Assembly: GCA_015523055.1 (NCBI GenBank)
Contig: WALD01000017.1
Span: forward strand, 1-15,675
Length of the DNA stretch: 15,675 bases
From: Candidatus Altarchaeota archaeon
Lineage (GTDB): Archaea > Altiarchaeota > Altiarchaeia > IMC4 > QMZM01
Direction: 5' to 3'
Shown: piece after piece, positions 1 to 7,239 of the stretch
Position numbering within the stretch: the stretch's first letter is position 1
Layout of the letters: every line of letters begins with the position of its first letter
The notes under the pieces: generated by a model
Database searches by the model: none
What the model saw: only the letters and a program-made list of their open reading frames with translations
What the model was told of the DNA's origin: nothing
Position numbers and translations under genes: made by a program

Positions 1-1090
1 CCTCTATCCTGGAAAGTTCTCTGAAGATCTCCTTCTGCCTCCTGTTCAATTTCTCAGGGGTTACAACCCTGATCTTGACAAGCTCATCCCCCCGCCCCCT
101 TCCATGCAGCCTTTGAATCCCCTCACCCTTCAGCTTAAAGAAGGTCCCTGTCTGAGTTCCGGCTGGAATTCTCAGTTTTGCCCTCCCTCCAAGCGTTGGA
201 ACCTCAACCTCGTCTCCAAGAGCCGCCTGCGAGAAACTTATTGACATTTCATATATTATATCATTACCTTCCCTCCTAAATTCATTATGCGGTCTTATAT
301 GAATTACGACATACAAATCACCAGAAGATCCGCCCTTTACTCCTGAATCACCCTCTCCATGAAGTTTCAGATAGGACCCTGATTCAACCCCTGCAGGAAT
401 CTTTACCGAGATTCTTCTGGTTCGGGATATTCTCCCAGAGCCTCCGCAGACAGGGCATGGTTTTTTTATAATCTTTCCCTCACCCCCACACCTATTACAG
501 GTTGTTACGGTAACGAACTGCCCAAACGGGGTTCTCCTGTTCTGTTTGAGTTGCCCTGTCCCTCCACATACTGGGCAGATAACTATGTCAGAGGGGGATC
601 TCGCTCCAGTGCCATTGCACTTGTTGCATGTTTCATTCCTTCTCACAGATATACCCTTCTCTGTACCAAAGGCAGCCTCCTCTAAAGATATTTCCAGATC
701 ATATCTAAGATCTGAACCTCTCCTTGCACTTGAGCCCCTTCGTCTTCCTCTCCCTCCAAAAAAGACATCAAAGATATCCCTCCCGAAAAAATCCCTTCCG
801 AACATGTCAGAGATATCATCAAAGTGGCTGAAGTCATCCCATGAAAACCCGCCACCGCTGAATCCTGCCTGGGCTCCCGCATGACCGAACCGGTCATATT
901 TTGCTTTCTTGTTATCATCAGCAAGAACCTCGTATGCTTCAGATATCTCCTTGAATTTATTCTCAGCATCAGCATCTTTATTGATGTCGGGATGATACTT
1001 CCGGGCAAGCCTTCTGTAAGCCTTTTTTATCTCATCCTTTGTGGCATTCCTCCCGACGCCCAGAACCTCATAATAGTCTCTTTTGGTCAT
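1..1090 (-). CDS. dnaJ: Chaperone protein DnaJ (type I Hsp40), C-terminus cut by window edge
   Basis: Co-chaperone that delivers unfolded clients to DnaK and stimulates its ATPase. The frame is open for 363 codons from ATG 1090-1088 to the left edge, so the last few residues are missing. Seen in the translation: J domain at residues 1-70 with HPD at 33-35; Gly/Phe-rich region at about 70-125; four CxxCxGxG zinc motifs (C155/C158, C172/C175, C198/C201, C212/C215); then the two client-binding C-terminal beta domains (GDEVEVPTLGG and IPAGTQTGTFFKLKGEG). The start is fixed by the ATGA overlap with the stop of the upstream methyltransferase gene, which implies translational coupling. It is the last visible gene of a minus-strand operon that begins with grpE and dnaK. 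The usual grpE-dnaK-dnaJ order is kept but is interrupted by three foreign-looking genes. No lesion is visible. Confidence 0.97.
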   Translation of the reverse strand, partial: MTKRDYYEVLGVGRNATKDEIKKAYRRLARKYHPDINKDADAENKFKEISEAYEVLADDNKKAKYDRFGHAGAQAGFSGGGFSWDDFSHFDDISDMFGRDFFGRDIFDVFFGGRGRRRGSSARRGSDLRYDLEISLEEAAFGTEKGISVRRNETCNKCNGTGARSPSDIVICPVCGGTGQLKQNRRTPFGQFVTVTTCNRCGGEGKIIKKPCPVCGGSGRISRTRRISVKIPAGVESGSYLKLHGEGDSGVKGGSSGDLYVVIHIRPHNEFRREGNDIIYEMSISFSQAALGDEVEVPTLGGRAKLRIPAGTQTGTFFKLKGEGIQRLHGRGRGDELVKIRVVTPEKLNRRQKEIFRELSRIE

Positions 1091-2298
1091 TTTTTTAGGA
1101 TAATAATGCTCTCTCTCACAGGCCTGCTATTCTTCATCCCAGGGAATTTGCATATCCTTGTATTGGATGACCAGATTCCTTCATCCTCAAATCCGATGCC
1201 CTTCGCAAGCTCCGCAAGGATCAAATCTGAATTTATATCCAGATTTGGAAGGCAGGAATTCCCTATGACTATTGCTGCCTTTCCTCCCGGTATCAATGAG
1301 TTATAAATAGATTGGAGATTCATAAAGAGGTCCCCGAAGTATCCCTTCACTATGGCTGGAGGTTTGCTCGGTTGAGGCAGTCTTTCAAGGTTCTCAAAAA
1401 GCTCATCCAGATGCTCAGAATCTACTCTAATTTCCTTTGGCTCCTTCGCCCCGATGTATGACCTCACAGAGTCGGACCTTGCCCTCTTAATCTCATCGCC
1501 GTTCATGAGAAGAGCCATTTCCAGAGCGTAAATCTTTGTGTAATCAACCCAGTTCAGATAGGGTGGTGATGTAACGCAGAAATCAACACTCTCCTTCTCC
1601 ATAGGCAGGATTCTTGAATCCCCCACTCTTGCATAGGCATGAATTCCCCCGGGAAACTCTTCACTCCTCAGCAGATCCTTATACATCCTCTTCAGCCTGT
1701 TCCTCAACAGCTTTCTTACCGGGGGCAGATGCATCTTCTTCACAATCCTCAGAACACCCCCATCTCTTTTGACATTGCTGGCCTCCATCACAATGCTCAG
1801 CAGACCGAGGAAGAGGAAATTTCTTATCCTCTTATCATCCACCCCCATAATCTTCTCCTTGAAGAAAAGCAAATCGTTCCTTGCATATCTGCTGAACGCC
1901 TTCCTTATATCAATAAAATCAAGGTCGGGCCACCTCAGCTTTGATTCACCAAATTTAAATGAGGAGATTCTATCAATCTCCTTTTTCAGCAGTCCCACAT
2001 CATATCTCTGCTGTAGCTTTACATTGGAAACAAAGACTGCAAGAGGTGTTATATCAAAACCAAGTGCATTGTAACCCTTCTGTGCAGCAGCCAGAAGAGA
2101 GGTTCCAGTCCCACAGAACGGATCTAAAACCGTTGCACCCTTCGGAATCTCAAACCTTCTAAGAAGATTCCACACCAGCTCCGGGGCAAAACCCTCCTTA
2201 TAGTAGAACCAGTTGTAAATGGGCATTTTCTTGCAGAGTTCAAAGGTTACGAGGTTTTTGTATTCCGGGGTCTCTGTGATTAAGGAGTTATCAATCAT
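1087..2298 (-). CDS. DNA methylase N-4/N-6 domain protein (TSPPY type), no visible restriction partner
   Basis: Predicted S-adenosylmethionine-dependent amino-methyltransferase, 403 aa. Seen: AdoMet-binding motif I DPFCGTGT at residues 59-66; a downstream acidic GFD at 80-82; GDSRILP at 226-232; catalytic motif IV TSPPY at 243-247, the form usual for N4-cytosine enzymes; and a C-terminal RESIII-like strand. Motif I precedes motif IV with about 175 residues between, which fits the alpha-type order with an intervening recognition region. There is no THUMP domain, so this is not the Trm14/TrmG10 tRNA type, but an RNA substrate cannot be excluded. Its start overlaps the PIN-toxin stop (ATGA, 2295-2298) and its stop overlaps the dnaJ start (ATGA, 1087-1090), so it should be translated with both. 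No endonuclease gene is visible. The first 27 codons are duplicated in decayed form at 3138-3218. Confidence 0.85.
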   Translation of the reverse strand: MIDNSLITETPEYKNLVTFELCKKMPIYNWFYYKEGFAPELVWNLLRRFEIPKGATVLDPFCGTGTSLLAAAQKGYNALGFDITPLAVFVSNVKLQQRYDVGLLKKEIDRISSFKFGESKLRWPDLDFIDIRKAFSRYARNDLLFFKEKIMGVDDKRIRNFLFLGLLSIVMEASNVKRDGGVLRIVKKMHLPPVRKLLRNRLKRMYKDLLRSEEFPGGIHAYARVGDSRILPMEKESVDFCVTSPPYLNWVDYTKIYALEMALLMNGDEIKRARSDSVRSYIGAKEPKEIRVDSEHLDELFENLERLPQPSKPPAIVKGYFGDLFMNLQSIYNSLIPGGKAAIVIGNSCLPNLDINSDLILAELAKGIGFEDEGIWSSNTRICKFPGMKNSRPVRESIIILKK

Positions 2299-2792
2299 TC
2301 TATTCTATAAATGGCTTCTTCAATAACAGATGGATGAATCCAGAATTCTTTATCGTCTTTCATTCGATTCAGCAAATTCAGATATTTCCTCTTGTTTATT
2401 AATCCCTCGTCAAGAGCTCTTTTCAGTATTCCAATAGTTCCAATAACCTCAACATCCTCCTCTCTTGCGGCAATTCTACCAAGCCGCTCATTAATCAATA
2501 CCGCTAACTTTAGATCTTTTCCAAGAACTATAACGCCTGCCTCAGCAACATCAATCCCGTATTCTTTCGCTATCTTCTCTGAGGTTTCCAGACTCACAGA
2601 CTTAACAATAATCCATTTATCTACGAACTTTTCCACTACGTTGGCATCAGGAGCATTAATCGATTTACCCTCCGTAACTACCTCACCGTAAACTACTTCA
2701 GTTATGTAAACCTTTTTAAATAGTTGTTGAAGCAGTCCCAGAGCATCCATTTTGGCCAGATGGATCAGGGGCGTGGAATCAGAGACAATCAT
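2295..2792 (-). CDS. PIN-domain toxin, DUF3368 type (VapC-like)
   Basis: Predicted Mg-dependent ribonuclease toxin of a type II toxin-antitoxin pair, 165 aa. Seen: N-terminal PIN strand VSDSTPLIHLAK with D5; E37 in YGEVV; E84 in DVAEAG; then the family's ERLGR..AR....GTIGIL segment and a helical tail. The family normally has two aspartates before the xxAR segment (LxDDxxAR). Here that position reads NE (N101, E102), so one acid is replaced and the other conservatively changed. The gene may still be active but deserves checking. DUF3368 PIN proteins are the known partners of UPF0175 antitoxins, and such an antitoxin is encoded immediately upstream with an ATGA overlap (2789-2792). The toxin stop in turn overlaps the methyltransferase start. 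Confidence 0.88.
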   Translation of the reverse strand: MIVSDSTPLIHLAKMDALGLLQQLFKKVYITEVVYGEVVTEGKSINAPDANVVEKFVDKWIIVKSVSLETSEKIAKEYGIDVAEAGVIVLGKDLKLAVLINERLGRIAAREEDVEVIGTIGILKRALDEGLINKRKYLNLLNRMKDDKEFWIHPSVIEEAIYRIE

Positions 2793-3091
2793 GCTAGGTC
2801 CTCTTCAAGCTCCTTTTTCCCATATTGAAGATAGATCTCCTCATTAGATGCCAAATTCAGAAAGTCCCTCAGACTCAAGTTACATATCATTGCCCCCTGT
2901 CTTGCAGTTACCTCCCCCCTTCTATATAGGTTGAATGCCACCTCTCTGGGGCCTTCTTTTTTTCCATAGATTGAGAGAATATCCCGCAGACCATCTCTTA
3001 TTACATCGGAGAGGGTCGAATAATACTTTCCAACGAGATTCCTCTCCACTTCAAATACTAATTCATCCGGAAGGGTTATGTTTTTTTTCAT
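2789..3091 (-). CDS. Antitoxin: ribbon-helix-helix fused to a UPF0175-like domain
   Basis: Predicted antitoxin and autorepressor, 100 aa. Residues 1-40 look like a ribbon-helix-helix DNA-binding fold (short ITLPDEL strand, then two helices containing the STLSDVIRDGLRDIL segment). Residues 50-100 match the UPF0175 pattern: an alpha-helical ALxLYxxGxV-type start (VAFNLYRRGEVTARQGA), a recognition-like helix (LSLRDFLNLAS) and the acidic end (YGKKELEEDL). UPF0175 proteins pair with DUF3368 PIN toxins, as here. Start ATG 3091 lies about 30 bp from a good TATA box (3117-3125), which suggests a leaderless transcript separate from the chaperone promoter. A small dyad flanks that TATA box. The gene overlaps its toxin by 4 bp. 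Confidence 0.85.
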   Translation of the reverse strand: MKKNITLPDELVFEVERNLVGKYYSTLSDVIRDGLRDILSIYGKKEGPREVAFNLYRRGEVTARQGAMICNLSLRDFLNLASNEEIYLQYGKKELEEDLA

Positions 3092-3116
3092 TCTATATAA
3101 AAATGCGCACTTAATG

Positions 3117-3125
3117 CTTATAAAT
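3117..3125 (-). promoter_or_regulatory. Candidate TATA box of the toxin-antitoxin module, with flanking dyad
   Basis: On the minus strand the box reads ATTTATAAG and is centred 30 bp from the antitoxin ATG, the expected geometry for a leaderless archaeal transcript. The pentamers GCACT (3107-3111) and AGTGC (3126-3130) form an inverted repeat around it and could be the autoregulatory operator. This is inference from spacing and sequence only. Confidence 0.45.
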
Positions 3126-3137
3126 AGTGCATATATG

Positions 3138-3218
3138 GATAGGACACCTATTGCACAGCTCGAAGGTCACAATGTTTTTGTACTCTAGGGTCTCGGTGAT
3201 TAAGGAGTTATCAGTCCT
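3138..3218 (-). pseudogene. Decayed 5' end of a second methyltransferase copy
   Basis: Read on the minus strand, 27 codons align without gaps to codons 1-27 of the methyltransferase at 1087-2298 (2218-2298, offset 920 bp). By eye 20 of 27 residues are identical, including NSLITET, EYKN and VTFELC, and over 2231-2300 versus 3151-3220 about 58 of 70 bases match. The start codon has become AGG. Many differences are synonymous, so the copy probably diverged as a functional allele before it was cut off. Homology stops right at the promoter of the toxin-antitoxin module. The two copies form a direct repeat enclosing that module. Confidence 0.85.
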
Positions 3219-3499
3219 TCTTGCACCTGGTCTTCTTCAACCCCACCAATACTATATGTTACACATTCCCGTGCCATGTTTCCTCTACCTGGTTTCTTTT
3301 CACATGATAACCCAGATAATCTCATTATAGTAGGAAGGTTGTTATTGTTACAGATGAGGACAACGTCTGAGTATCTCATAAACTCATTAGGTTTCCCCCA
3401 GCATTACCTCATATTGTACATAGAACTGATCTTCCCACCTGATTTAAATCTAAAACTCTTCCGCACAGGTTTTGGTATTGCAACCTGCCCTTTTGGCCG
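3200..3499 (-). pseudogene. Stop-interrupted frame with AbrB-like N-terminal segment
   Basis: Directly after the dnaK stop, the minus strand reads a segment beginning RPKGQVAIPKPVRKSF and continuing RFKSGGKI, which matches the swapped-hairpin SpoVT/AbrB pattern (KGQVxIPKxxRxxxxxxxGxKI) of VapB-type antitoxins. The normal initiating residues are missing. An in-frame TAA at 3404-3406 ends this part after 31 codons. The same frame then stays open for a further 66 codons (59 from an ATG at 3379) to a stop at 3200-3202, overlapping the methyltransferase remnant in another frame. I do not recognise that second part. Taken together this is most simply a decayed gene, possibly the antitoxin of an older module. 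Confidence 0.5.
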
Positions 3500-3501
3500 T
3501 C

Positions 3502-5430
3502 TTACTTTTTAGTTTTATCTCCCTTATCCTTCCCATCCCCCCTCTTCTCCTCATCCACCACCTTGTAGTCGGCATCCACTACCTCCTCTCCATCCTTCGT
3601 GGTTGTCTGCTCTTCCTGCTGACCTGCCTGTCCCCCGGCCTGTGCCTGTTGCTGTGCTGCCTGTGCCTGCTGATAAATTGATGCCCCCACTTCCTGCAGG
3701 ACCTTGCTCAGTTCATCAGTCTTGCTTTTTATTGCTTCATTATCGGTACCTGCAAGGGCATCCTTTAGTGCCTTCAATGCCCCCTCAACCCGGTCCTTCT
3801 GTTCCTTTGCTATCTTGTCGCCCATCTCAGAAATGGTTTTCTCGGTTGCATAGGCTACCGAATCCGCATTATTCCTTATCTCTATCTCCTCCCTCTTTTT
3901 CCTGTCCTCCTCAGCGTGCTCCTCGGCCTGCTTCATCATCCTGTCTATTTCTTCCTGTGAAAGTTTCGTTGAAGCGGTAATGGTAATCCTCTGCTCCTTC
4001 CCGCTACCCAGATCCTTTGCATGAACATTCAGAATTCCGTTTGCATCAATGTCAAAGGTAACCTCAATCTGTGGAATTCCTCTCGGAGCCGGGGGAATTC
4101 CAACCAGATTAAACTGACCCAGACTTGTATTGTCAGAAACCATTGGCCTTTCACCCTGCACCACATTGATTGTGACTGCTGTCTGCATATCAGCAGCAGT
4201 TGTAAAAATCTGGCTCTTCCTCGTTGGGATTGTGGTATTCCTTGGAATCAATGCTGTTGCTACCCCACCGAGAGTCTCTATCCCCAGAGTCAGGGGAGTA
4301 ACATCCAGAAGCACAATATCCTTGACCTCTCCAGCAAGAACCCCACCCTGGATGGCTGCTCCCATAGCCACACACTCCATGGGATCAACTCCACCCTCAG
4401 CCTTCTTCCCAACAAAGTCCTCAACGAATTTCTGGACTATGGGCATTCTGGTAGGGCCACCAACAAGAATTACCTTTGTTATGTCCTCCTTACTCAGTTT
4501 AGCATCTTTTATCGCCTGATCCATTGAATTCCTGCATTTATCTACTATCGGGTTTACCAGTTTCTCGAGCTGCGCCCTCGTCACCTTTTTTGTTAAATGT
4601 TTTGGTCCGGAGGCATCAGCAGTAATATACGGCAGATTTATCTCTGTTTCCAGTACAGTTGATAATTCAATCTTCGCTTTTTCCCCGGCCTCTGTTACCC
4701 TCTGAATCGCGGTTATGTCGGAATTCAAATCAATACCGGTATCCTTCTTGAATTCCTCTGTAATCCATCTGACAATAGCCTCATCCATGTCTTTTCCACC
4801 AAGTTGCGTATCCCCTGATGTTGAGATAACCTCAAATACCCCCTCACCGAACTCCATTATCGTAACATCCAGAGTGCCTGCTCCAAAATCAAAGACCAGT
4901 ATCTTCTGCTCTTTTTCAATCCTGTCTATACCATAAGCAAGGGCAGCAGCAGTCGGCTCGTTGATGATTCTTACCACCTCAAGGCCGGCAATAGTCCCGG
5001 CATCCTTTGTTGCAGTTCTCTGATTGTCATCGAAATAGGCCGGGACAGTAATAACCGCTTTCTTCACATCCTCGCCAAGAAACGCCCTGGCATCGGTCTT
5101 AATCTTCTGGAGGATAAAGGCAGATATCTGCTGTGGAGTATACTCCTTGCCATGGATGTTGTACTTATAATCAGTTCCCATCTTCCTCTTGACAGAAATA
5201 ATGGTCCCCTCAGGATTAGAAACCGCCTGTCTCCTTGCAGGCTCTCCCACAAGCATCTGTCCATCCTTTGTAAAGGCAACAACGGAGGGAAACATCTTCC
5301 CTGCATAAGTCGCTCCCTCTGCCGATGGAATTATCGTTGCTTTGCCACCCATCATAACAGCTGCCTGGGAATTACTTGTACCCAGGTCAATCCCTATAAT
5401 CTTTTCCTTCTTTGTTTTTTCTTCTGCCAT
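3502..5430 (-). CDS. dnaK: Molecular chaperone DnaK (Hsp70)
   Basis: ATP-driven Hsp70 chaperone, 642 aa from ATG 5430. Seen: phosphate-1 loop GIDLGTSNSQAA near the N-terminus; phosphate-2 motif VFDFGAGTLDVT; adenosine motif VILVGGPTRMP; interdomain linker DIVLLDVTPLTLGIETLGG; substrate-binding beta domain; helical lid with charged coiled stretches; Gln/Ala/Gly-rich linker; and the acidic tail VVDADYKVVDEEK, followed by a Lys-rich extension. The length is normal for the family. A TTG at 5451 would extend the frame by seven codons into grpE, but ATG 5430 preceded by AAGGTAA is preferred and leaves 10 bp to the grpE stop. It is transcribed with grpE. The operon's dnaJ lies 2.4 kb further on, beyond the inserted genes. 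Confidence 0.98.
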   Translation of the reverse strand: MAEEKTKKEKIIGIDLGTSNSQAAVMMGGKATIIPSAEGATYAGKMFPSVVAFTKDGQMLVGEPARRQAVSNPEGTIISVKRKMGTDYKYNIHGKEYTPQQISAFILQKIKTDARAFLGEDVKKAVITVPAYFDDNQRTATKDAGTIAGLEVVRIINEPTAAALAYGIDRIEKEQKILVFDFGAGTLDVTIMEFGEGVFEVISTSGDTQLGGKDMDEAIVRWITEEFKKDTGIDLNSDITAIQRVTEAGEKAKIELSTVLETEINLPYITADASGPKHLTKKVTRAQLEKLVNPIVDKCRNSMDQAIKDAKLSKEDITKVILVGGPTRMPIVQKFVEDFVGKKAEGGVDPMECVAMGAAIQGGVLAGEVKDIVLLDVTPLTLGIETLGGVATALIPRNTTIPTRKSQIFTTAADMQTAVTINVVQGERPMVSDNTSLGQFNLVGIPPAPRGIPQIEVTFDIDANGILNVHAKDLGSGKEQRITITASTKLSQEEIDRMMKQAEEHAEEDRKKREEIEIRNNADSVAYATEKTISEMGDKIAKEQKDRVEGALKALKDALAGTDNEAIKSKTDELSKVLQEVGASIYQQAQAAQQQAQAGGQAGQQEEQTTTKDGEEVVDADYKVVDEEKRGDGKDKGDKTKK

Positions 5431-5440
5431 TTTATTTACC

Positions 5441-5890
5441 TTATTTAGCAATCTTTACTTTTGAGTGCCTTATTACCTTATCTTTCAGCATATAACCTGC
5501 CTGAAACTCCTCCAGAATGGTTCCCGCCTCCTGTTCTGATTCCTCTGCATACATAACCTCATGGTAGTGGGGGTCAAATTTTTTTTCGAGACATTCTATC
5601 CTTTTCAGACCCATCCTCTCAAGAATCTTGATAAAGTTTTTATGAATCATTCTGAACCCATTGACCTCCTTATCCCCGATAGCTCTCTCCATATCATCCA
5701 CTATATTAAGCAACTCCCGGATAAGCTCCTCGTTAGCAAGTCTGGCAAACTGCTCCTTATCCCTGTCCAGCTGTTTTTTATAGTTCTCAAAATCCGCTTT
5801 CAGTCGTAGGTTCTCGTCCTTACAATCCTTCAGTTCATCCATAAGGTGTTTGTTTCTCTTTTCTTCACCCTTATCTTTCTTTTTGCTCAT
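5441..5890 (-). CDS. grpE: Nucleotide exchange factor GrpE
   Basis: Releases ADP from DnaK. 149 aa from ATG 5890. Seen: a charged N-terminal coiled-coil helix (about residues 10-60, LKADFENYKKQL); a central four-helix region; and the C-terminal beta-wing signature FDPHYHE...GTILEEFQAGYMLKDKVIRHSKV, close to the family consensus. Somewhat shorter than bacterial GrpE but complete. An in-frame ATG at 5911 would add seven residues. ATG 5890 is chosen because the translation then starts MSKKK and lies about 35-40 bp from a TATA-like box. First gene of the chaperone operon, 10 bp ahead of dnaK, divergent from priL. Confidence 0.96.
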   Translation of the reverse strand: MSKKKDKGEEKRNKHLMDELKDCKDENLRLKADFENYKKQLDRDKEQFARLANEELIRELLNIVDDMERAIGDKEVNGFRMIHKNFIKILERMGLKRIECLEKKFDPHYHEVMYAEESEQEAGTILEEFQAGYMLKDKVIRHSKVKIAK

Positions 5891-5920
5891 TCTAACCGGG
5901 AGATATATCATTGGATTAGA

Positions 5921-5930
5921 TTATTAAAAA
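5921..5930 (-). promoter_or_regulatory. Candidate TATA box of the grpE-dnaK operon
   Basis: Minus-strand TTTTTAATAA lies in the 106-bp divergent spacer between grpE (start 5890) and priL (start 5997). With usual archaeal spacing it would place transcription start near 5900, about 10 nt before the chosen grpE ATG. No bacterial CIRCE-type inverted repeat was seen in the spacer. Confidence 0.4.
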
Positions 5931-5996
5931 TTGTGATTTCAAATGGGTTTACCTGTTTATTGATTTTTTACGGGATGCAACCTAAGTCATATAGAT

Positions 5997-7010
5997 ATGG
6001 CAGAATTCAATCTCCAGACTCTGGCGAGGTACCCTTTCCTTCCACAGGCGAAGGACTATGTTTCTTCTCTCAATATGACTCTGGACGAGATTCAGAGAGA
6101 TCCCCTTTATGGCGGTAGTTTTGAACTCGGGAAGAAGAGGGTCATTGACGGAATCCTGGGAAGAATATCCCTCAACCTTGACGATAGGATACAACAGGAA
6201 TTATCCATCCTCAGCTTTGCAGTTGCACGAATTCTTTCAGCCCTTACCGGCAACAGGACAATCATAAGAAGGTATGCTGCGGGAGAGGCAGAGAACGCCC
6301 ACCACCTCCTTCTCTCCGAGGAAGAACCAATAATCAGGAGGTTAATGGAGGCAATGGACATCAAAATCAAGGAAAACAAAGTCCCATTTCAGCAATACCT
6401 CAAATTAACAAAGGACATTGCAGGGAATTCCCCGGAATGGAAACTGGTCAACAGAGAAATGAATTCCGGCATGGTTAAATTAAGGAATTCGGAACCACTC
6501 ATTCTACTCCGCGAAGCCATCAAGCTTAGAATAATGGAGCCTCCAAACCTTCTTGGAATTCCGCCATGGTTCAAAGAAACAGCAAAGTGGTTGAATTCTA
6601 CCCAACAACCAAGGACCGAATTCAGGGTTGATAGGGTGAGAGAGGATGCCATCCCCCCCTGCATCTCAGCGATGCTCTCAGGTCTGGAGGCAGGGAATGC
6701 ATCCCACAATTCCATGTTCATACTCGGCACATTCTTCATCGGCCTCGGTCTTCCTGTTAATGAGGTAGTCAGGATATTCTCGCGGTTTCCCAGATTTGAC
6801 GAAGAAAAAACAAGGTATCAGCTGGAATTCTTAGCTGGAGGGAAGTCCACCACCCGATATTCCTGCCCGACCTGTGCAAAGATAAAGAGTTATGGGCTCT
6901 GTGTTAGAGACTGCGGAGTGAAGCATCCGCTGCAGTACTATAGAAATAGGATAATGAAAGGAGGAAATCAGGCAATAGAGAAAAAAGAAGATAGCGGGGC
7001 GAGGATTTGA
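5997..7010 (+). CDS. priL: DNA primase large subunit, Fe-S protein
   Basis: Regulatory subunit of the archaeal/eukaryotic-type PriS-PriL primase, which makes RNA primers at the replication fork. 337 aa. Seen: helical N-terminal domain beginning LARYPFLPQAKDYV; RIQQEL and the AAGEAENAHHLL stretch; C-terminal Fe-S domain starting at PPCISAML with C222, then C290 and C293 (SCPTC), C302 and C306 (LCVRDCGVKHPLQYY). Four of these five cysteines should hold the [4Fe-4S] cluster. ATG 5997 lacks a Shine-Dalgarno sequence, and the AT-rich run about 30 bp upstream suggests a leaderless message. The last codons (SGARI) lie over the antisense initiator tRNA, so the extreme C-terminus is dictated by tRNA sequence. 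The small subunit PriS is not in the window. Confidence 0.95.
   Translation: MAEFNLQTLARYPFLPQAKDYVSSLNMTLDEIQRDPLYGGSFELGKKRVIDGILGRISLNLDDRIQQELSILSFAVARILSALTGNRTIIRRYAAGEAENAHHLLLSEEEPIIRRLMEAMDIKIKENKVPFQQYLKLTKDIAGNSPEWKLVNREMNSGMVKLRNSEPLILLREAIKLRIMEPPNLLGIPPWFKETAKWLNSTQQPRTEFRVDRVREDAIPPCISAMLSGLEAGNASHNSMFILGTFFIGLGLPVNEVVRIFSRFPRFDEEKTRYQLEFLAGGKSTTRYSCPTCAKIKSYGLCVRDCGVKHPLQYYRNRIMKGGNQAIEKKEDSGARI
6978..6991 (-). terminator. Oligo-T tract downstream of the initiator tRNA
   Basis: Immediately 3' of the tRNA, the minus strand reads TCTTCTTTTTTCTC, a T-rich tract of the kind that ends archaeal transcripts. It is the complement of the priL codons for a Lys-rich tail (EKKED). Confidence 0.5.
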
Positions 7011-7066
7011 ACCTCGGACCTTCGGGTTATGAGCCCGACGAGCACTCCTGGCTGCTCAACCCCGCT
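6992..7066 (-). tRNA. Initiator tRNA-Met (CAT)
   Basis: On the minus strand 75 nt fold into a full cloverleaf. The acceptor is AGCGGGG/CCCCGCT with an A1-U72 pair and A73. The D stem is GAGC/GCTC. The anticodon stem TCGGG/CCCGA encloses loop CTCATAA (anticodon CAT). The T stem CGAGG/CCTCG has loop TTCAAAT. Three consecutive G-C pairs next to the anticodon loop are the initiator hallmark. CCA is not encoded, as is common in archaea. No intron. It overlaps the 3' end of priL by 19 bp on the opposite strand. Confidence 0.97.
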
Positions 7067-7239
7067 GTAGTTCTATATTTTTTAATTCTTAATCTAACCA
7101 ATGAGTTTATGAGTGATATCGCGTAATTGTCTTTTCTGTTCTTAGGGATAGCCCCCTCTGTGATAGTGTCCTTATATGCTTATTACATCTCCACTCAACT
7201 TATCCCCTATTAATATATTAATACCCTCAGAATGAGGAA
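7067..7239. other. Intergenic spacer, tRNA to carB
   Basis: 173 bp of AT-rich sequence between the minus-strand tRNA and the carB stop. It should contain the tRNA promoter: minus-strand TTAAAAAATATAG lies 6-20 bp before the tRNA and another AT-rich box lies a little further out, but neither is well spaced. No coding sequence was seen. Confidence 0.4.

Noticed and set aside
1087..2298. tRNA guanosine methyltransferase (Trm14/TrmG10)
   Set aside because: No THUMP domain and the motif IV is TSPPY, so a DNA-type amino-methyltransferase is favoured, though an RNA substrate is not excluded.
3472..3980. Plus-strand frames rich in Pro, Leu and Cys over the dnaK 3' end
   Set aside because: They are the complement of the Gln/Ala-rich dnaK tail and low in plausible protein features.
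4021..4527. Plus-strand frame of 168 aa inside dnaK
   Set aside because: Antisense shadow of a highly conserved Hsp70 gene; no family pattern of its own.
5891..5996. A bacterial CIRCE/HrcA heat-shock operator before grpE
   Set aside because: No TTAGCACTC-type inverted repeat is present in the spacer.
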